From NCBI GenBank assembly GCA_003993805.1, contig RSEF01000020.1, positions 5,043,740-5,107,739 of the forward strand: DNA of 64,000 bases, read 5' to 3'. Below the pieces are notes generated by a model. It had not been told where the DNA came from. It did not search any database and was given only the letters and a program-made list of their open reading frames with translations. Shown one piece after another: positions 27,052 to 40,311 of the stretch. The stretch is from Himantopus leucocephalus. Its lineage: Eukaryota; Chordata; Aves; Charadriiformes; Recurvirostridae. How positions within the stretch are numbered: the stretch's first letter is position 1; each line of letters begins with the position of its first letter. The position numbers and the translations under genes are program-made.

Positions 27052-30000
27052 AAAAACTGCACCACTAGCAGGGTCATTCGTTCAGGGGTACTTGAATGCA
27101 GGAGGGAATTGGTGTTATTGAAGCTTCCCAAAAGGCAATTCTGCAGAGAAGCGGCAGCCGGGAGGAAATTCATTTCCTTTTCCAAGGGAGGCTCTAGGCA
27201 GTTCGGCTGTCCGGGGGAAAACACGGCATGAACACGGTGGCCAGGGCTGGGTGGGCTTTGCTGGGAGATGCTGCCTGAAGAGCATGGGCACATCCAGCTC
27301 CATGGCAAGTGTGGCCCTGCTTGGGGAGAGGGGGATTTTTTTTGTCAGGTAGGAAAAATGTGATGAAAAGAGCATTTAGCCCGCCCAGCTTTAGCTGGGC
27401 TTCCTCTGCCTTCGGCAGCAAAAGCTGCATATGGAAAAATAAGGGACTCATCCCAAGATGTATGTAAGTGTACTTCAGGCATATACAGTGTACATCAACC
27501 TGTTTCATTCCTGACAAACCTCCCCAAAAACACAGACACTGAAGCTAGCTATTTATGCCAAAGGGCATGATGAATTTTGTCAAGAGGAACGACTGCCAAG
27601 GGAGGCCTGGAAACTCATTTGCTGCAGAGTTCAGCCTACTATTGCTGTTTAAAGGTCATGGTGGTTACCAGAAAAAGGGTCTGGCATGTGTTGGGGGGAG
27701 GGTTTGGCTTCTTTTGCTTCCCTGATCTCTGTTCACCCCTGAAGAATACAGAAGTGAGCAGCTCACCATCTTATTTCTAATAAGGTGGGTCCATCCCTGT
27801 GGTTGGGCATCTTTATAGCTTGTGGTGTAACTTGGAACAAGCGCAGTCAAAAGTGCTCAATGATCCCTGTTCTGTAAGTTACACCTTGAAAGCCACCTTC
27901 AAGCTGAGCATCCCAAGTGAGAGCTCCTCCCTTTTGGTCCATGCCCACTGCAAAGGAGTAGCACAGTTTGCAGCCTGGAGCGTGACTCTTGGCTGCAGAA
28001 AGGTTTCTGGGCTGAATGGTCGTCCTGTGCCAAAATGGAAAATCTGGTGAATATTCAGAAGTTGAATGGTTCCGGTGCTGTGTACTCACCATAGCAGGGA
28101 TGGAAATGTTAGAAGTATCTCAGTAAAATAAAAAGTAATAGCCCTGCAGTGTCTAATGTGTCTCTGAGCGATGACTGTCATAGCGGACCAATGCTACAGC
28201 ACCAGAAATCCTCTTTTTCCACCCTGAGGAAAAAAGTCAGGCTATTTTCCTTGCAGAGTGACACCTGTCTGGCGCTGATTTAAAGGGCTGGCTGTTGAAT
28301 AGGGTCATTCATGCTGAGCTGATGCCATAAAGCCAGTCAGCAGCAAATGCGGGTGCTCGGGATGGGAGGGCAGAACGGCTGCTCAGCCCTGGGATGATTT
28401 ACAGCCCCTGCATCCAGCCTAGGCCATGGGCTGTGATTATTTCTCAGCCGGACGCACAAGCCAATAGCTTCAAGAAGCTAAAACGCTCTTCAAAATTTAT
28501 GAGGAAAATGACGGCTTGTTGAATACATGATGTAGCGAGATGTAGTTTTACATTAACTTAAGAGGCATTTATGGGGCAATATTCATCTTCTGTATTATGG
28601 CAAGTATAATGTGAGAGGATGCTATGTCATGGGGATATGAGACCTGACAGATCCGGTGTACGTAGAGGGAGACCATGATGAAACAGAAAAAGGCAGGAAA
28701 AGCCAGAGCTGCAGGCTGAACAGGGATGAGGCAGGAGAACAGGCTACTGTGAGAATGGGAGATGCCACCCGTGTCCTCCACTGTGGAAGCTGAAGTTGCT
28801 CCATTGCTTCCATGGAGCCACATGGATACCCACCAGCTGAGGAGGTGATCCAATCGTTACAGCCCTGAAGATCCACTCAAGGTCAAGCTCCACTCACCAC
28901 CTGCTCTTGTAAGAACTGCTCAGCTTTGCTTTGTGGTTCAGTGGACGAGTGATCCAGGGCATGTAACGTGCCTGCTCATCCTAGCAGGTCATTGTACGGG
29001 TGGCAGCAAGGGCTTGGACAGCTGCAGATGAGCTGTGAATGTGTGGGCATGTCTCAAAGAGATAAATGATTACTTCTGATAATATTCTACCTAATGATTG
29101 GACTTTGCCATGTAAGTACCTCAGCTGAAAAAGGCTGTGGGGTGTTACAGAGGAAGTAACAGACTCCCTTGGGAAGGTGGCAGAAAGGCAGGTATATCGC
29201 TGTTGGCTGAATATAGCTGGGTACTGGCAGGGCTCGCTCCAGCTGGCAAACCGAGCGGCTGCTCTTCTCTCCTGTCTGTCGCACATCTGACTCCTCGGAA
29301 CGTGCAGCCCTGGCCAAGCTCTCGGGCTGCTCCAGAGTAAGCATCCCTGTTTTAGCCCGGCGAAATTGTAGCTGAAAGTAATTCCTAAGCGTTTTTTTTT
29401 TCCCCCTGCGTTTAGCTGCAGGCAAAATTTTGCACTAGAAACTGTTTGATCTCCATTACCAATTGGAGCTGTGAATTAAAGTAGAGCTCTTGGTGCAAGC
29501 CCTGGCCCTGTGGTGTCCTACACCGGGCACCCGGGGGGCCTTTGGGCTGCCTCCTGGTCCCCCCTTACCGCATAAAAGCACAGGCGGTTGTGAGGCACAC
29601 GAGCCACTGGTGTGGCCAAATACTACAGTAAGAGGTGCAGGGAAAGGCACTTCTCCCTGACACCAGGGGTGCACGGCTGTACACGCCTGCTCCTGCCCTC
29701 CCAGTAGTGTTTGGGTTAGTGCTGGGCTCAGGACCCCTCGCAGAGCTGGATGCAGGGGTTGCAGAGCAGGGCAGCCAGCTGATGGGCTCACCTGCGGTAC
29801 AACCATCCTGGAAATCGCAACTGCAGTGGGGTCTTGATCTCCATAGATACTCCTCCCTGGGCATTATGTGTAGGGAAGGGGGTTAAATCAAGGGGGTTTT
29901 ATTTTGGCATCATAAAAACACCGAGCAGAGCTGTGAGCCCTGCCTTAAGGAAATAATGACTGACTTTGAAGCAGAAGCCAATCATCAAGAGACCGAAGAG

Positions 30001-30569
30001 CTTGTTGTGCAAAGCCAAGGGTCTCTCTGCATCTCTGATTCAGCTCTTTCCTCTGAGAGCGCTTCAGTGCTTCCCCTCCCCTGTGTTGCACCCGTCTGTT
30101 CCTTGGGAGAAAGGGATGTTGCTCCCTTATAGCCATTTTCTCACCTTATTAGGTAAAACGGGTCAAAACTTCTAGACTTTGAGTCAGCCTGGGGTGAATA
30201 TCTGGATGGATGGCAGGACCCACCTTAATCTGCTAACATCACTGCTCCCCAACCTCTGCCTTTTTGAAGGTTTTAGTCAAACTTTAGCAAGGCTTATAGC
30301 TCTGACAGTGATTTTTATCAGCAAAAATAAAACCAAAAGGTTGAATGGCGGCTGTGTTGTCCTTCCTTGATATCGGGGGGACCAGAGCACTGATAACCAA
30401 GAGCGACACAGGGTTATTTGGGGAAGGCTGAAAGGTTTGCGGGAGCTGTAGCAGCCAGACAGAGGGAGATGGGCTGAGGCTGGAGGAGATGCCTAGAGAG
30501 GTGTCTGGGTGTGGAGGAAAGGTTGCAGAAGCCATGCTGAAGAGGCAGGAGAGCAGAATGATCTATAAC
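27052..30569. other. Intergenic, no gene seen
   Basis: No gene is recognisable. A non-repetitive AT-rich stretch at about 28430-28640 could be a regulatory element by composition. The remainder has only short frames overlapping on both strands. Confidence 0.6.
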
Positions 30570-30960
30570 ACCCATTACATCAGAGAGAAATTAAAAGGAT
30601 TGATTGATATCAATTATCAGGTACAATTTGTTGCTGCGCAATTGACACGTTAATCACCACCCTGCTGCATTTCAGCATGGCGAGATTTTTGACCAATTTG
30701 AAAGGTTTACAGCAACAATATGATGCTGATTTATCTCTCCTTAATAAAAAAGTGATCAACTGAAACCTGCATCCATCATTCTGTTTATCACTCATGGTGA
30801 TTTATTAACTAATTATACTTACAGTGGGTCTTTTTCTATAAGTATGGATAACAGAGTGATGCAGTGTCAGTGCAAGTCATAAATAATGCCACAGTACAGT
30901 ATGTTTAATACTTCCTCCTAGGACCAGCCCATAACAAGATGCCTTGATTAAGGTAAGCAG
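30570..30960. other. Candidate enhancer-like block with a 12-bp palindrome
   Basis: A perfect palindrome, ATTGATATCAAT, lies at 30603-30614, flanked by TGATTGAT (PBX/MEIS-like) and AATTATCA. Several TAATTA/TTAAT words follow up to about 30820. The sequence is complex, AT-rich and non-coding. Which factors bind is not known. Confidence 0.3.
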
Positions 30961-33900
30961 ATGGCTTCGTTTGTCAGGAACAGTCCTGAAATTGCACACT
31001 GAGGGAACAAGTCCATTTCTCATGTTTCCAGCACTGGACATTGCACAAATGTCTCAACCATGTAATTCAGGTCAGGTGAAACGCTCCCAGCTTGGCCACT
31101 TTTCACAGGCATTTGCAAACCCTCACCAGACCTCCCCGTGCCCTGAGACTGAATAGCAGCACAGTGTTTCAGAATCAAGGTCTACAGCGCAAGAAGCAGC
31201 CACAAATGCAAGAAAAAGGGACTTCGCTGTGGGTTTTAAAACAGAGTTGGGGAGCTGACAAAAATCAGAATTTCTCCAGCCACCGTAAAAGGAAAAAAGG
31301 ATTTTTTGTTTTTAAGTGACAAGTTATCAAGCCCCTAAATCAGTTTCATCCATCAAAAATGCCTTTTACAACACTTGTAGGTTACAGTAATTGGCTAATA
31401 CAGGCTCCTAGGATTTCTGTCTTGACAAAGAGATGTGGTCAGTTCCCTCGCCTCGCGCAGCAGGACGATGATGTGACTCTATTAAACAATTATACCTGGT
31501 AATCATGTAATCTCAAGGAGAAAGCAGCTTCTCAAATGACACAGCGGACAGCTTTGTGCTGTCGTTCCAGACTGTGCAGCTGATAAGAGGTCTGTACGAT
31601 CCCCTCTTCCTCCAGATAAGAGATGTTATGAAGCGTGTCACTGAGGTGGTGGCGTTGCCAGAGCAGCTCTGCAGCGACTGGACTGGCTGTGTATTTTGGG
31701 GTCTTTCCCTAAGAAATCCTGCAGAGCCCGCTTGTATTTTCACATTTGGCTTAGAGCAACGCAAGACACTAAGTGCCCAGAGCTGCTCAGCTTTAATGTC
31801 ATTTTTCTCTTCCTAAAATCAGTCGGGAAGTACTCTTTGCAAATCCCAACCTTAAACTCATTGTGGTTCTGCTTGGAAATCAACTGTGAAGAGAGCGGCA
31901 GGTGTCTGTGTGGCTCCGACACTCTCCAAAGCACCGCGGCCGAGCCTGATGCTTCCTGTGCTTCATCGTAGTGGTGCAGCAGAACTTCTTGGTTTTCCCT
32001 TTTTTCTCTTAAACATCGTTATCCTCCTGCTGGGGTGCAGGTGCTGGGGCATCAGATCTGCTCTGATTTGCAGTCCAAATTTTTTTGCTTTACTGTCTGT
32101 GAGGAGCGGGTGAAGTGCCGGTTGCTTCCTGCAGGAGAAGGCCTGAGGGCACCAGAGAGGATAACCCGGGCAAAGCTGGGGGTGGCGCTGGGTACAGGGC
32201 GGTCCCTCACCCTGTGGCTGTGCAGTAAATCAAATCTACTCATAATCCACTTTCCAACCTTTTGAGCTTAGGCCAGAACCATCCTCTTAACTTTTTCACC
32301 TTGATGTCTGCCCACAAATGCACTTATAAAGTCCATTCTTCCTCCTGATCTTTTACTAAAGATATAACCTCTGTTAGTAAGAATATTATTCCATAATATT
32401 CCATTACCTTAAAGAAGCTTTTTTTTCCTCTTCTTTATCCACCACTGGACTAGGTCCATGGTGAATATGCTGTGTCTGGACTCCATTGCCTTTCAGTTTT
32501 ACACGGGTATGGATCATATGGGATTCTTTCTTCTTGGTATTGATTGATCTCTGTAATGAAGAACTTCACATAAATGCGGTGTATAATGGCTGTTTTCCCA
32601 TCACCCCCGTACACCGCTCCCAGCCCTGCTATTGCCTTACTCTGCCAACTTGTCCAAGTCTCTCATTGCTCTGCTACTCTGAAAATATTAGGTGTAGCAC
32701 AAATGTTCTTTGGGACAGAGTCTCTCATTCTGTCTTTGGGCACTGTCTGTGAGATTTCAAACTCAGCCTCTCTTTTTCCACCCCAATAATATCGATCTGC
32801 TTTGCGATTACAGCTGTCTTGCCCAGTGGAATGCAGCCGCTTCTGGCACGGAGCAGCAGTGGCCGAGCACCACGCTGCAGCACCACGCTGTATTGCAGGG
32901 GGCCGCACGATACCACACCACCACCATCCCGCATTACAAGTGCGGGGGGAAGCGAGGGGATGTAGATGTGATTAGCACACTAACAACAGGATCCGTAACC
33001 GAGAGGGGAACACTCAAACCAGCAGCAAATAATTGGTAAATTACTACACAATTAATAGTTGTTTAGAAGCAAGGCAGGAATGATGCAAAAAAAAAAAAAA
33101 TCCCTGTTTGAGAATGCTTTTGCAGGGCTGAGCAGCACAGGGGATGTGCAGCTGCAGAGACACCGCAAAAATTACCCAGCACCTCCTGGGGGAACAAACA
33201 GTGACAGATCCATAATTTATAGGGGGCAGTCGGCGCTCAATAATTAGGGCATAATTTACACTGAGTGGGTTTTGGTGGTGGGAGGAGAGAGAGGCAGTTT
33301 TGTTTGTTCTCCTGTTCCTTCCCTGGCTGTCTGTCCCGGAGCTCGGAGCACAGAGGATGCTCCTGCAGGCAGACCTGGCCTGACCCAGCATGGCAGGGCT
33401 CGGTACATCCCCTCCCATCTCTCTCTCAAGGGCATAAGCCCATAATGACTATTTTGCAGGTTTTTGAGATGGAGAGGTCAGATTTTTCTGCTCTGATCCT
33501 TGGCACAGCTCTTCCCCTTTTGATGATTAATCCACATCATCTCTCCTTCACCAGAGGCTCCGAGCATCCCCATGAGCCTGTACCACAACTCATCCCATGC
33601 ATTGTAACAGCCCGTCTCAGTGGTTTGATCACATCTGTGCCCGGCAAGCGGCTTGGCATCTCGTACCCAACACCATCCTCGAGGCCTGGGGCAGTGGTAA
33701 AAATAATGCAACGCTTGTTCTGCCTTTTTGTTGCAGCTTTCCTGCCTGCGTGGCTGCCCTCGCTCCCTCCTTGCCTTGAGCTTGCAGGGTTCAGCAGGAG
33801 CCACCTTTTGCCTTTCCTGTTTTCAGGCACATCTGGCCCTCGGGGCCACCTCTCACAGACAGGACATGGCTGTGCTCTGGGTGCAGAGCCAAGCTGAGCA

Positions 33901-35699
33901 CATTTCCAGCAAGGAACCCGGCTTGTCAGGCTCTGCAGGACACCAGGGAGATCCAAGAAGAAAAAGTCTTAACGTAACACAACAGGAGCTGAAGAAATCC
34001 TGAGGGTTTCAGGGTAGGTGCCTCCCTGATGTGTATGAGGAGGGGGATCAACCTGTAGACTCCTCAGTAAATCTGTGCCCAAGCTGTCATGGTGAGGAAG
34101 ATCAGGAGGCCGGTATTTGTGCAGCTCCTTATTTGCAACACCTTTAGCTTTAAGTTAAAGCGTAAGTGTGTCTTTGGAGATGATGTGTAAACCAGACTAA
34201 TAGGACCCACAGATCTAAAAATGAGGGAGGGGGATCCTCAGGACCTCTTCCCTCCTGAATTAGCCCTGTCCTGATGACGCTGGGTGAAAGCTTTGCTGCC
34301 TGCCCCATCCTGTGGAACAACATTGCAATGTGTCAGCCGGCTCAGCCCCATGGACCATGGCGGTGAAGGTGTGCCATGTCCCAGGCTGAGCGCCCCGTGT
34401 CGGTCTCGCTAGCAGCGTGACAGCCCCTAATGCATGGTGGCAGGACAGGCAGGATTGTTCCCCACCAAAGGCCACCTTGACCCTGTTGGAAGCAGCAACA
34501 TTAAAGGAGTTAAATTTGATTCCCTCATAGGGAAGAAACCTGCAATGAAAAAAAATTACTTGGCTTCATCTTTCTCCCATTTTAGAAAAATTAATTTTTG
34601 AGAAACCTCCACAGTTTCACTGTTTCTGGTCCCTAAATCACGCAGGCTGACAGCCTGTCCAGGGCTATTTATTGGCTCCCTCGCAGGGAGCCATCTCCAG
34701 CGAGCCGGGGCTTCATCTGAAGACCACGAGTGCCATCTTCTGGGAGGCTGCAGCCGCGCTTCCCTCCCCTTCCCTGCAGCCTCCCGTGGTTATGCCATAA
34801 ATCTCGAATCCAGAGGAAAAAGTTTCACTACAATGAGTCTCACCATTGGGCGTCCCACCACCGTGTGCCAAAGAGTCAGCAGCCGCGGGGGCAGCGGGAC
34901 GCTCCTCGCCTTCCTGGGGGAAACTGAGGCAGAGACGTGAAATAACACACCCTCTCTGTGCCCCCTCGGATGCACAGGGAGGTCTGGGGTGTTACGTGGC
35001 CTCTGAAATACCCAAGAGGATCAGGAGGTGCAGTTGTGCCCCAGGCTTGCTCTCAATTTGAAGCTCTCTTCTAGCGTTGAAAAACCAACAGGAACCTCCC
35101 TTCTCTGTTACTTTTCTACTAAGGAAAGATGATTTCTCTTTTTGCACGAAGATTTAGCTCGAATTGTGCACTTTAAGATACCCCTGAAGCATTACAAACT
35201 CCTAGCCAAATCCCAACGGAGGGCAGCCCCAGAATTAACCAGTTTGCTCAAAACAAAGGAATTGCCTGAGCCGGGGCACGGGGCTGCGAGGCGAAGGGTG
35301 GGCGAAGCATCCCAGGAGAGGAGACGGAGGCAATAAGCTGGGGACAGTGCCCCTCTTGCAGGGCTTTACAAAGGCTTTAGTTTATTTTTCCGTAAAACCA
35401 AAGTTTTTTGCTGAGGTTTGACTTATGGGAAGGGAAGGGGAGGGAGCAGGTCTGCCTGTGCCTGCCCCGCCGCAGTGGCACAGCGGGTGCTGCCAGGCTG
35501 GCCCGGAGCAACCGCGCTTGTAAGAAGCCAAAGAACCGGCCTTTTCAGTGAAATGTGAATTTGTCTGAATATTGTACAGCGATTCCCATGGTTAAAGGTG
35601 AGGCAAACACTTCCCTGGCGCTGCGAAGCCTTTGTGGGCGGAGTGGATGCGTGCGGGTGATGGCATGTCAAAAAATACTGTCCCTCGCTATTGCAGCCC
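30961..35699. other. Intergenic, no gene seen
   Basis: There is an AT-rich patch at 31320-31540 and a poly-A run at 33087. The 210-codon plus frame at 33265-33897 is overlapped by long minus frames and lacks any known motif. Confidence 0.6.
33087..33100 (+). repeat. Poly-A run
   Basis: Fourteen uninterrupted A lie in intergenic sequence, with no recognisable element attached. Confidence 0.75.
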
Positions 35700-35930
35700 C
35701 TATAGCAGTGCACAGTTCGGTCTGCGAAGCAACATATGGACCATACAGCAGCATGCAGACTGTACAGCAGTACGCAGGCTGTACGGCAGCATGCAGTGCA
35801 TCCAGCAGCAGGCTGGGCACAGCCCGTACAGCACTGTGCAGTCCTTAGGGCAGGACAGAGCACGTCCAGCAGTGCACAGTCTATATGGCGCTGTACAGTA
35901 TGTATAGTGTACAGTGCGTACAGAGCACAC
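35700..35930 (+). repeat. Decayed 19-bp tandem repeat (minisatellite)
   Basis: Three consecutive units of exactly 19 bp start at 35743, 35762 and 35781, of the form GTACAGCAGYRYGCAGNCT. More degenerate copies lie on both sides (for example CGTACAGCACTGTGCAGTCC at 35825, and spaced GTACAG words to 35930). The words are partly self-complementary (GTAC, TGCA), so the RNA could fold. On the minus strand the array creates a Cys-rich frame that inflates the longest open frame in the window, at 35423-36340. Confidence 0.75.
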
Positions 35931-38900
35931 ACCCGCACGGTCAGTGCCACAAGATGGTGCTCGGAGCTCTTGTTCCAGCTCTGCCAGAGCTTTCTCCATC
36001 TGCTCAGGGATTTCTCCTGTGTCCTTCCTGGACCATCAGAGACTCCAGTGGAGAGTCTCAGACACGGCATGACTTCCTTCTCGCTCTCCATTTGTTCTCC
36101 CCATTTATTGTTCCTGCCATGGCCCAGGGAAGGGTGAAACCTGCCCATGGCAAGGGAGCGTGCTGGTCCGTAGGTTGACAGTGCCTCAGCAAGGGCCTCT
36201 GCTGCACCCCACCACATAATGGCACCCATCCCAGTACGTCCCAGCTCTGCCACCCTTCGTGTCAGATGCCCTGCAGTGTCTGGGGACACGCGGTCGCATG
36301 GACGCGCCTCTGCAGACTGGCATAGCCCATGTGCAGTCACACCACTGGCATGTCCAGGTTGGGCCTCTTACTGCTAGTTACTCTGCTACAAGCATGGACG
36401 TGTCTCCTCATCTTCACGCAGTGGCTGAACCCCTTCATTCCGTGGCTGTAATGGGGTTAGGAACCGATTCACCACCTTACTACGAGCACCAACCCAGTGG
36501 ATCCAAAGGAAACTGAGTGAAAAGAAGGCTGGAGAAGTTCTCTGGAGGTTGTGTTTCATCCTCCCCTCCAGCAGCTCTCTGGTCCGTAATCCGGACAACT
36601 CGTTATCCAACCTGATCCCAAAGTCCCTCCCAGCAGCGCGATTCCCCAGCCTCCCCCAGCATCAGTTCTGTCACTTCACTGGCTTTATCAGTAGGATAAA
36701 CCTTTGGACCATGTCTCAGTGCTGGCGAAAGAGGGCAGGCAGTTGAACAGTGGAAGGTGGAGATGGGGAATGGTGGAGCCCCACATTAAATGTGTCCAGG
36801 AGCACCCGTCTACCCCGCAGCACAAAAGAAAACATGGGAAGCTGTAACTCAGGGTTGTTTTGTTTTGCTTTTTTTTTCTTTAGGTAGAAAGAGAGTTTCC
36901 CTTGGCAGTCAGTCAGTACGGGGCTCTGGTACCGAAAGGGACTGGAGGTAGAAAACTCAAGCTCAGCTCATCTTGAGCAGCTGATTTAAGCCGTGTTTGA
37001 AAAGCAAAGCGTGTGTAGTTACAGCCGAGCAGCTCTGCTCCGCAAACGGGGCATTTCAGGCTGAACCATGGTGTGGTTTTGACAGACGCACATGCGATGA
37101 CGGGGCAGCTCGAGGCTGCAGGCGACGGGGCTGGGGGATTCGGTTAATGCCGGAACAGAGCAGGAAAGGTTTGAGGGAGTCGTTGGTACCTAGGGCACTG
37201 ATTTTTCAAAAGAAGTTGCAAGTGTTAGGTGTTCAAAGCCCCTTGCAGCATATTTTCCTATCTGATTTCATTAAACTCTGCAACTGTTGTCTTATGTGAT
37301 GAAAATTCATGATTTTTAAAGTTGAATCCCACCCCCCCCCTTAACATCAGTGCTTACCTCTCTGCTGGGGCAGGGGGAGAACTGTGCTAACAACAACAAA
37401 AAAACAAATATCTTGCTAAATGCGTCTGTATTCCTGCTGACTTTTGATCCAAACAACAGCTGAACGGGAGGTGGGTGTGGAGTGAAACCAGAGTCCCCAT
37501 CCAATCTGTGCTGGAGAAAAGGGGAAACGGCATCTACCACATTCAGTCCGCTTGTGGGCCGAGCCCGGGTTAACCGAATTCTGCAGTGCTCTCCGGGAAA
37601 TGATGACTCAAGTGATGTTTGCGAGGGACTTCAGATAAAACTCGGCGAGGTTTTTGGAAGAATGATTGCTGCCAATAACTCCATAGGCAAGATTTCAGAA
37701 CAAAGGCTTTTTCTCATGAGTTAGCAGAAGTTAGCCAGCTATTCACGATTTATGTCTCCCTCATAAATTACATTTTAAAACGAGGATTCTGTGTCATCAG
37801 AAAAGATACATTTTATTTTTATATAGCATCTTTAACACATACTTAAGGAGAATGATGGTGTTGTCAGGGGCCTGGGGTGATGGGGAGGATTTTTACTCTT
37901 TTTTTTAACCCAAAAGGGTTTCAGCCTGTGAAGTGAGGAGTGGGGAGTTACGGCAGTCACCAGCTGACGGATTCAGGGGAGGAGGCAGAGATCACAGTGA
38001 GGGGCACGGTGCACAGACATCGTGTCTGTGCGGGAGGAGGCTCCCACGGGAAAGCCATGGCAGATCTGACCCCTGGAGATGTCAGGTCCCACATGTGGAT
38101 CAAAGAGCTCCTTCCGTGGTGTCTGTGCTTTCCTCTGCTCAGCCCCTCACCTGGCTATAGTAGGAAAGAGCTCCAGGGCTCACGCTGTGTTTGGGTGCCT
38201 GTGGCTGTACGTCCACGGGATTGTCACGCTGGCACTGACAGGTTCTGCCTGCAGCATCCCCTGCCCGCAGGGATGATACGGTCACTAAACCTGCCACTGT
38301 GCATTGCTCAAATTTGACCTTGGTCCATCCAGGACTCTGGTCCGTTTCTGTGGTGGCTCTTTGAGCTCTCCATGTCTTGGATCACCGGGCTGTGTAAGAG
38401 CTGTGCCTTCTGTGGGTTTAGGGGTTTTTCTTAATGCTTTTATCAGTGACAGCGTGCATCTGGGGGGCTCAGAAAGAGGGAAGCAATAGGCCGGGCATGT
38501 TTAAAAACGAGAGTGCTCCCTTATGCTGCAATGCCAGCATCATGATGCAATCACCGGGAATCTGTAGCAATTTAGTGCCAAGACTTTTTCTTCCCCAAAT
38601 TTTCCACGATACTTAAAAAACATTGAGTAAAGATGTGTTCATTCAACAGCTCTATTTTCTCCCCGTTCCTCTCAGGTTTTGCCCTTATGAGCCAGCACTT
38701 GGCTTATTCTAAGCGCGAGGAGGGGGTCGGTTGCTGGTTACTAGTCCCTCAGCAGATGTAGCCATGACTGTGGGATAATGTTGTCTCCTGAGGCCGGGTT
38801 AACGAGCTCCCCCAGACCCTTCCCTTTCACTCCGGAGTCTGCAGGGAAGCAGCTGGGACAGGCAGGGACGTAGTGCCAGGGTAAGCGTGGGTGCAGGTCA

Positions 38901-40223
38901 CCCTGCAGCTTCCCAGGAGCACCCCAGGCAGCAGATGGGTGTCCCCCTCTCTGCTTTGGCCCTTTCCTTCCTCCCAAGGGGCTGAACCTCCCCTCCTGTG
39001 CGCTGTTTTCCCTCTCTCCGGCAGAGGAGAGGGCAGCCCTGCTGCAGCCCAAGTCCCGACAGCTCTACGTCTCCCTTCCTAAAAGAACTTTTGCAAGCTG
39101 GATTTGCAGAGATTTGTTTTTGTAAACTTCCTGCCGGTGCAGCAGGTTAAAGAGCTCTGAAAGGGAAGGAGCGGAGAAAGGCGTATTGGGTCATCTCCAT
39201 GGGAACGTCTCGGGAAGATTGATATGTGCCCCGAGAGGCGGGTGCAGTTATTAGCATGTTCTAGATCCTTTCCTGCAGCTTTTTTTTTGCTTTTTTTTTT
39301 TTTTTTAATCTCCCCTGCTGAGGAAGGAGAAATCGTGTGTTTTCAAGGAGGAAAGAATGTGAACAACCACCACAGATCGCAGCCCTTTCTGGCAGTGGGT
39401 CTCTGTTACCCGCCAAGAGCAAGCGCTTGTCATGGCAGAGCTGCGAGAGCTCCGACATCTGTCAAAGCCAGAAGGAGCCGAGTGGGTTTGCCCAGGAGAG
39501 GACAACCATGTTGGCATGGTGGGATGGTACCAGCCATTGCCAGCTGGATGTGCGGTGATGGTGCTTGGCAAGGTGCAGGGAGGGAGAGTGGCTGGAGCAG
39601 CTCCTTGTCTGGTGGTCGTGAACAGCTGGTGCAATGGGTGTCGTCTTCTCTGCTTGCTGCCCCACCAGCCCACGTCTTTCCCCATCACAGCATCACCTGA
39701 GACAGCAAGATGGACTCCAGCTCAGTTTGGTGAGCTGAGCACCCAAATCTTTCTGGTGCAGCATTAACCCGGAGGGTCAGAGGAGGCCAGCTCGTGTCCG
39801 TGTGCCTCAGTTTCTTCCCGAAGCCCTGTTCTCCCGGGCCAGCACTGGGGACTGCCAAGAGCCTTCACATATGCTAACCATTTTCAAGAGTGATGGTGCG
39901 CTGAAGACAAGCCCTTCAGTCTTGCTGGAGCCAAGAATGAGAGACCAGATGGTGCATGACCTGACAAAGCCCCCTGTGATCTTCTGTTTGTTATTCTCCT
40001 ACAAGCACATTGCCCTGGGAAAAATCCAAGGGTTCGTTTCCAGGACCCAGACTCTTTTCATGTGTAATAACAACTGCACCTTCTCTGGCCACACGCGTTG
40101 CTCGCGTGAGACCCTCTTGCTGCTGCAATAAGGTTTTTGGGTGCAGAGGGGCTGGTGAGGTCTCCTAGAAAACCAGGCTGTAGCTCAGCATTCAGCTCCT
40201 CGGAGGCACAGCCGCAATTACCC
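35931..40223. other. Intergenic, no gene seen
   Basis: The sequence is moderately GC-rich with a poly-T tract at 39280. Several 100-160-codon frames overlap on both strands (for example around 39224-39767) without domain similarity that I recognise. Confidence 0.6.
39280..39306 (+). repeat. Poly-T tract
   Basis: Two T-runs are separated by GC. The reverse strand reads as an A-rich tract, but no retroelement body adjoins it. Confidence 0.75.
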
Positions 40224-40311
40224 TCCCATCCCATGTTTGTAGAGCAGCTAACAAGAAAGAGTCCCANTTCCCATCCCATGTTTGTAGAGCACCTAACAAG
40301 AAAGAGTCCCA
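40224..40311 (+). repeat. 43-bp direct duplication around a single N
   Basis: Copies at 40224-40266 and 40269-40311 differ at one base (GCAGCTAAC/GCACCTAAC) and flank a single N at 40267. It is probably an assembly join, not a biological duplication. Confidence 0.85.

Noticed and set aside
33265..33897. 210-codon plus frame
   Set aside because: Long minus frames overlap it, and the translation has no recognisable domain.
35423..36340. Longest open frame (305 codons, minus)
   Set aside because: It runs through the decayed 19-bp tandem repeat, which supplies the Cys-rich middle, and shows no domain or splice context.
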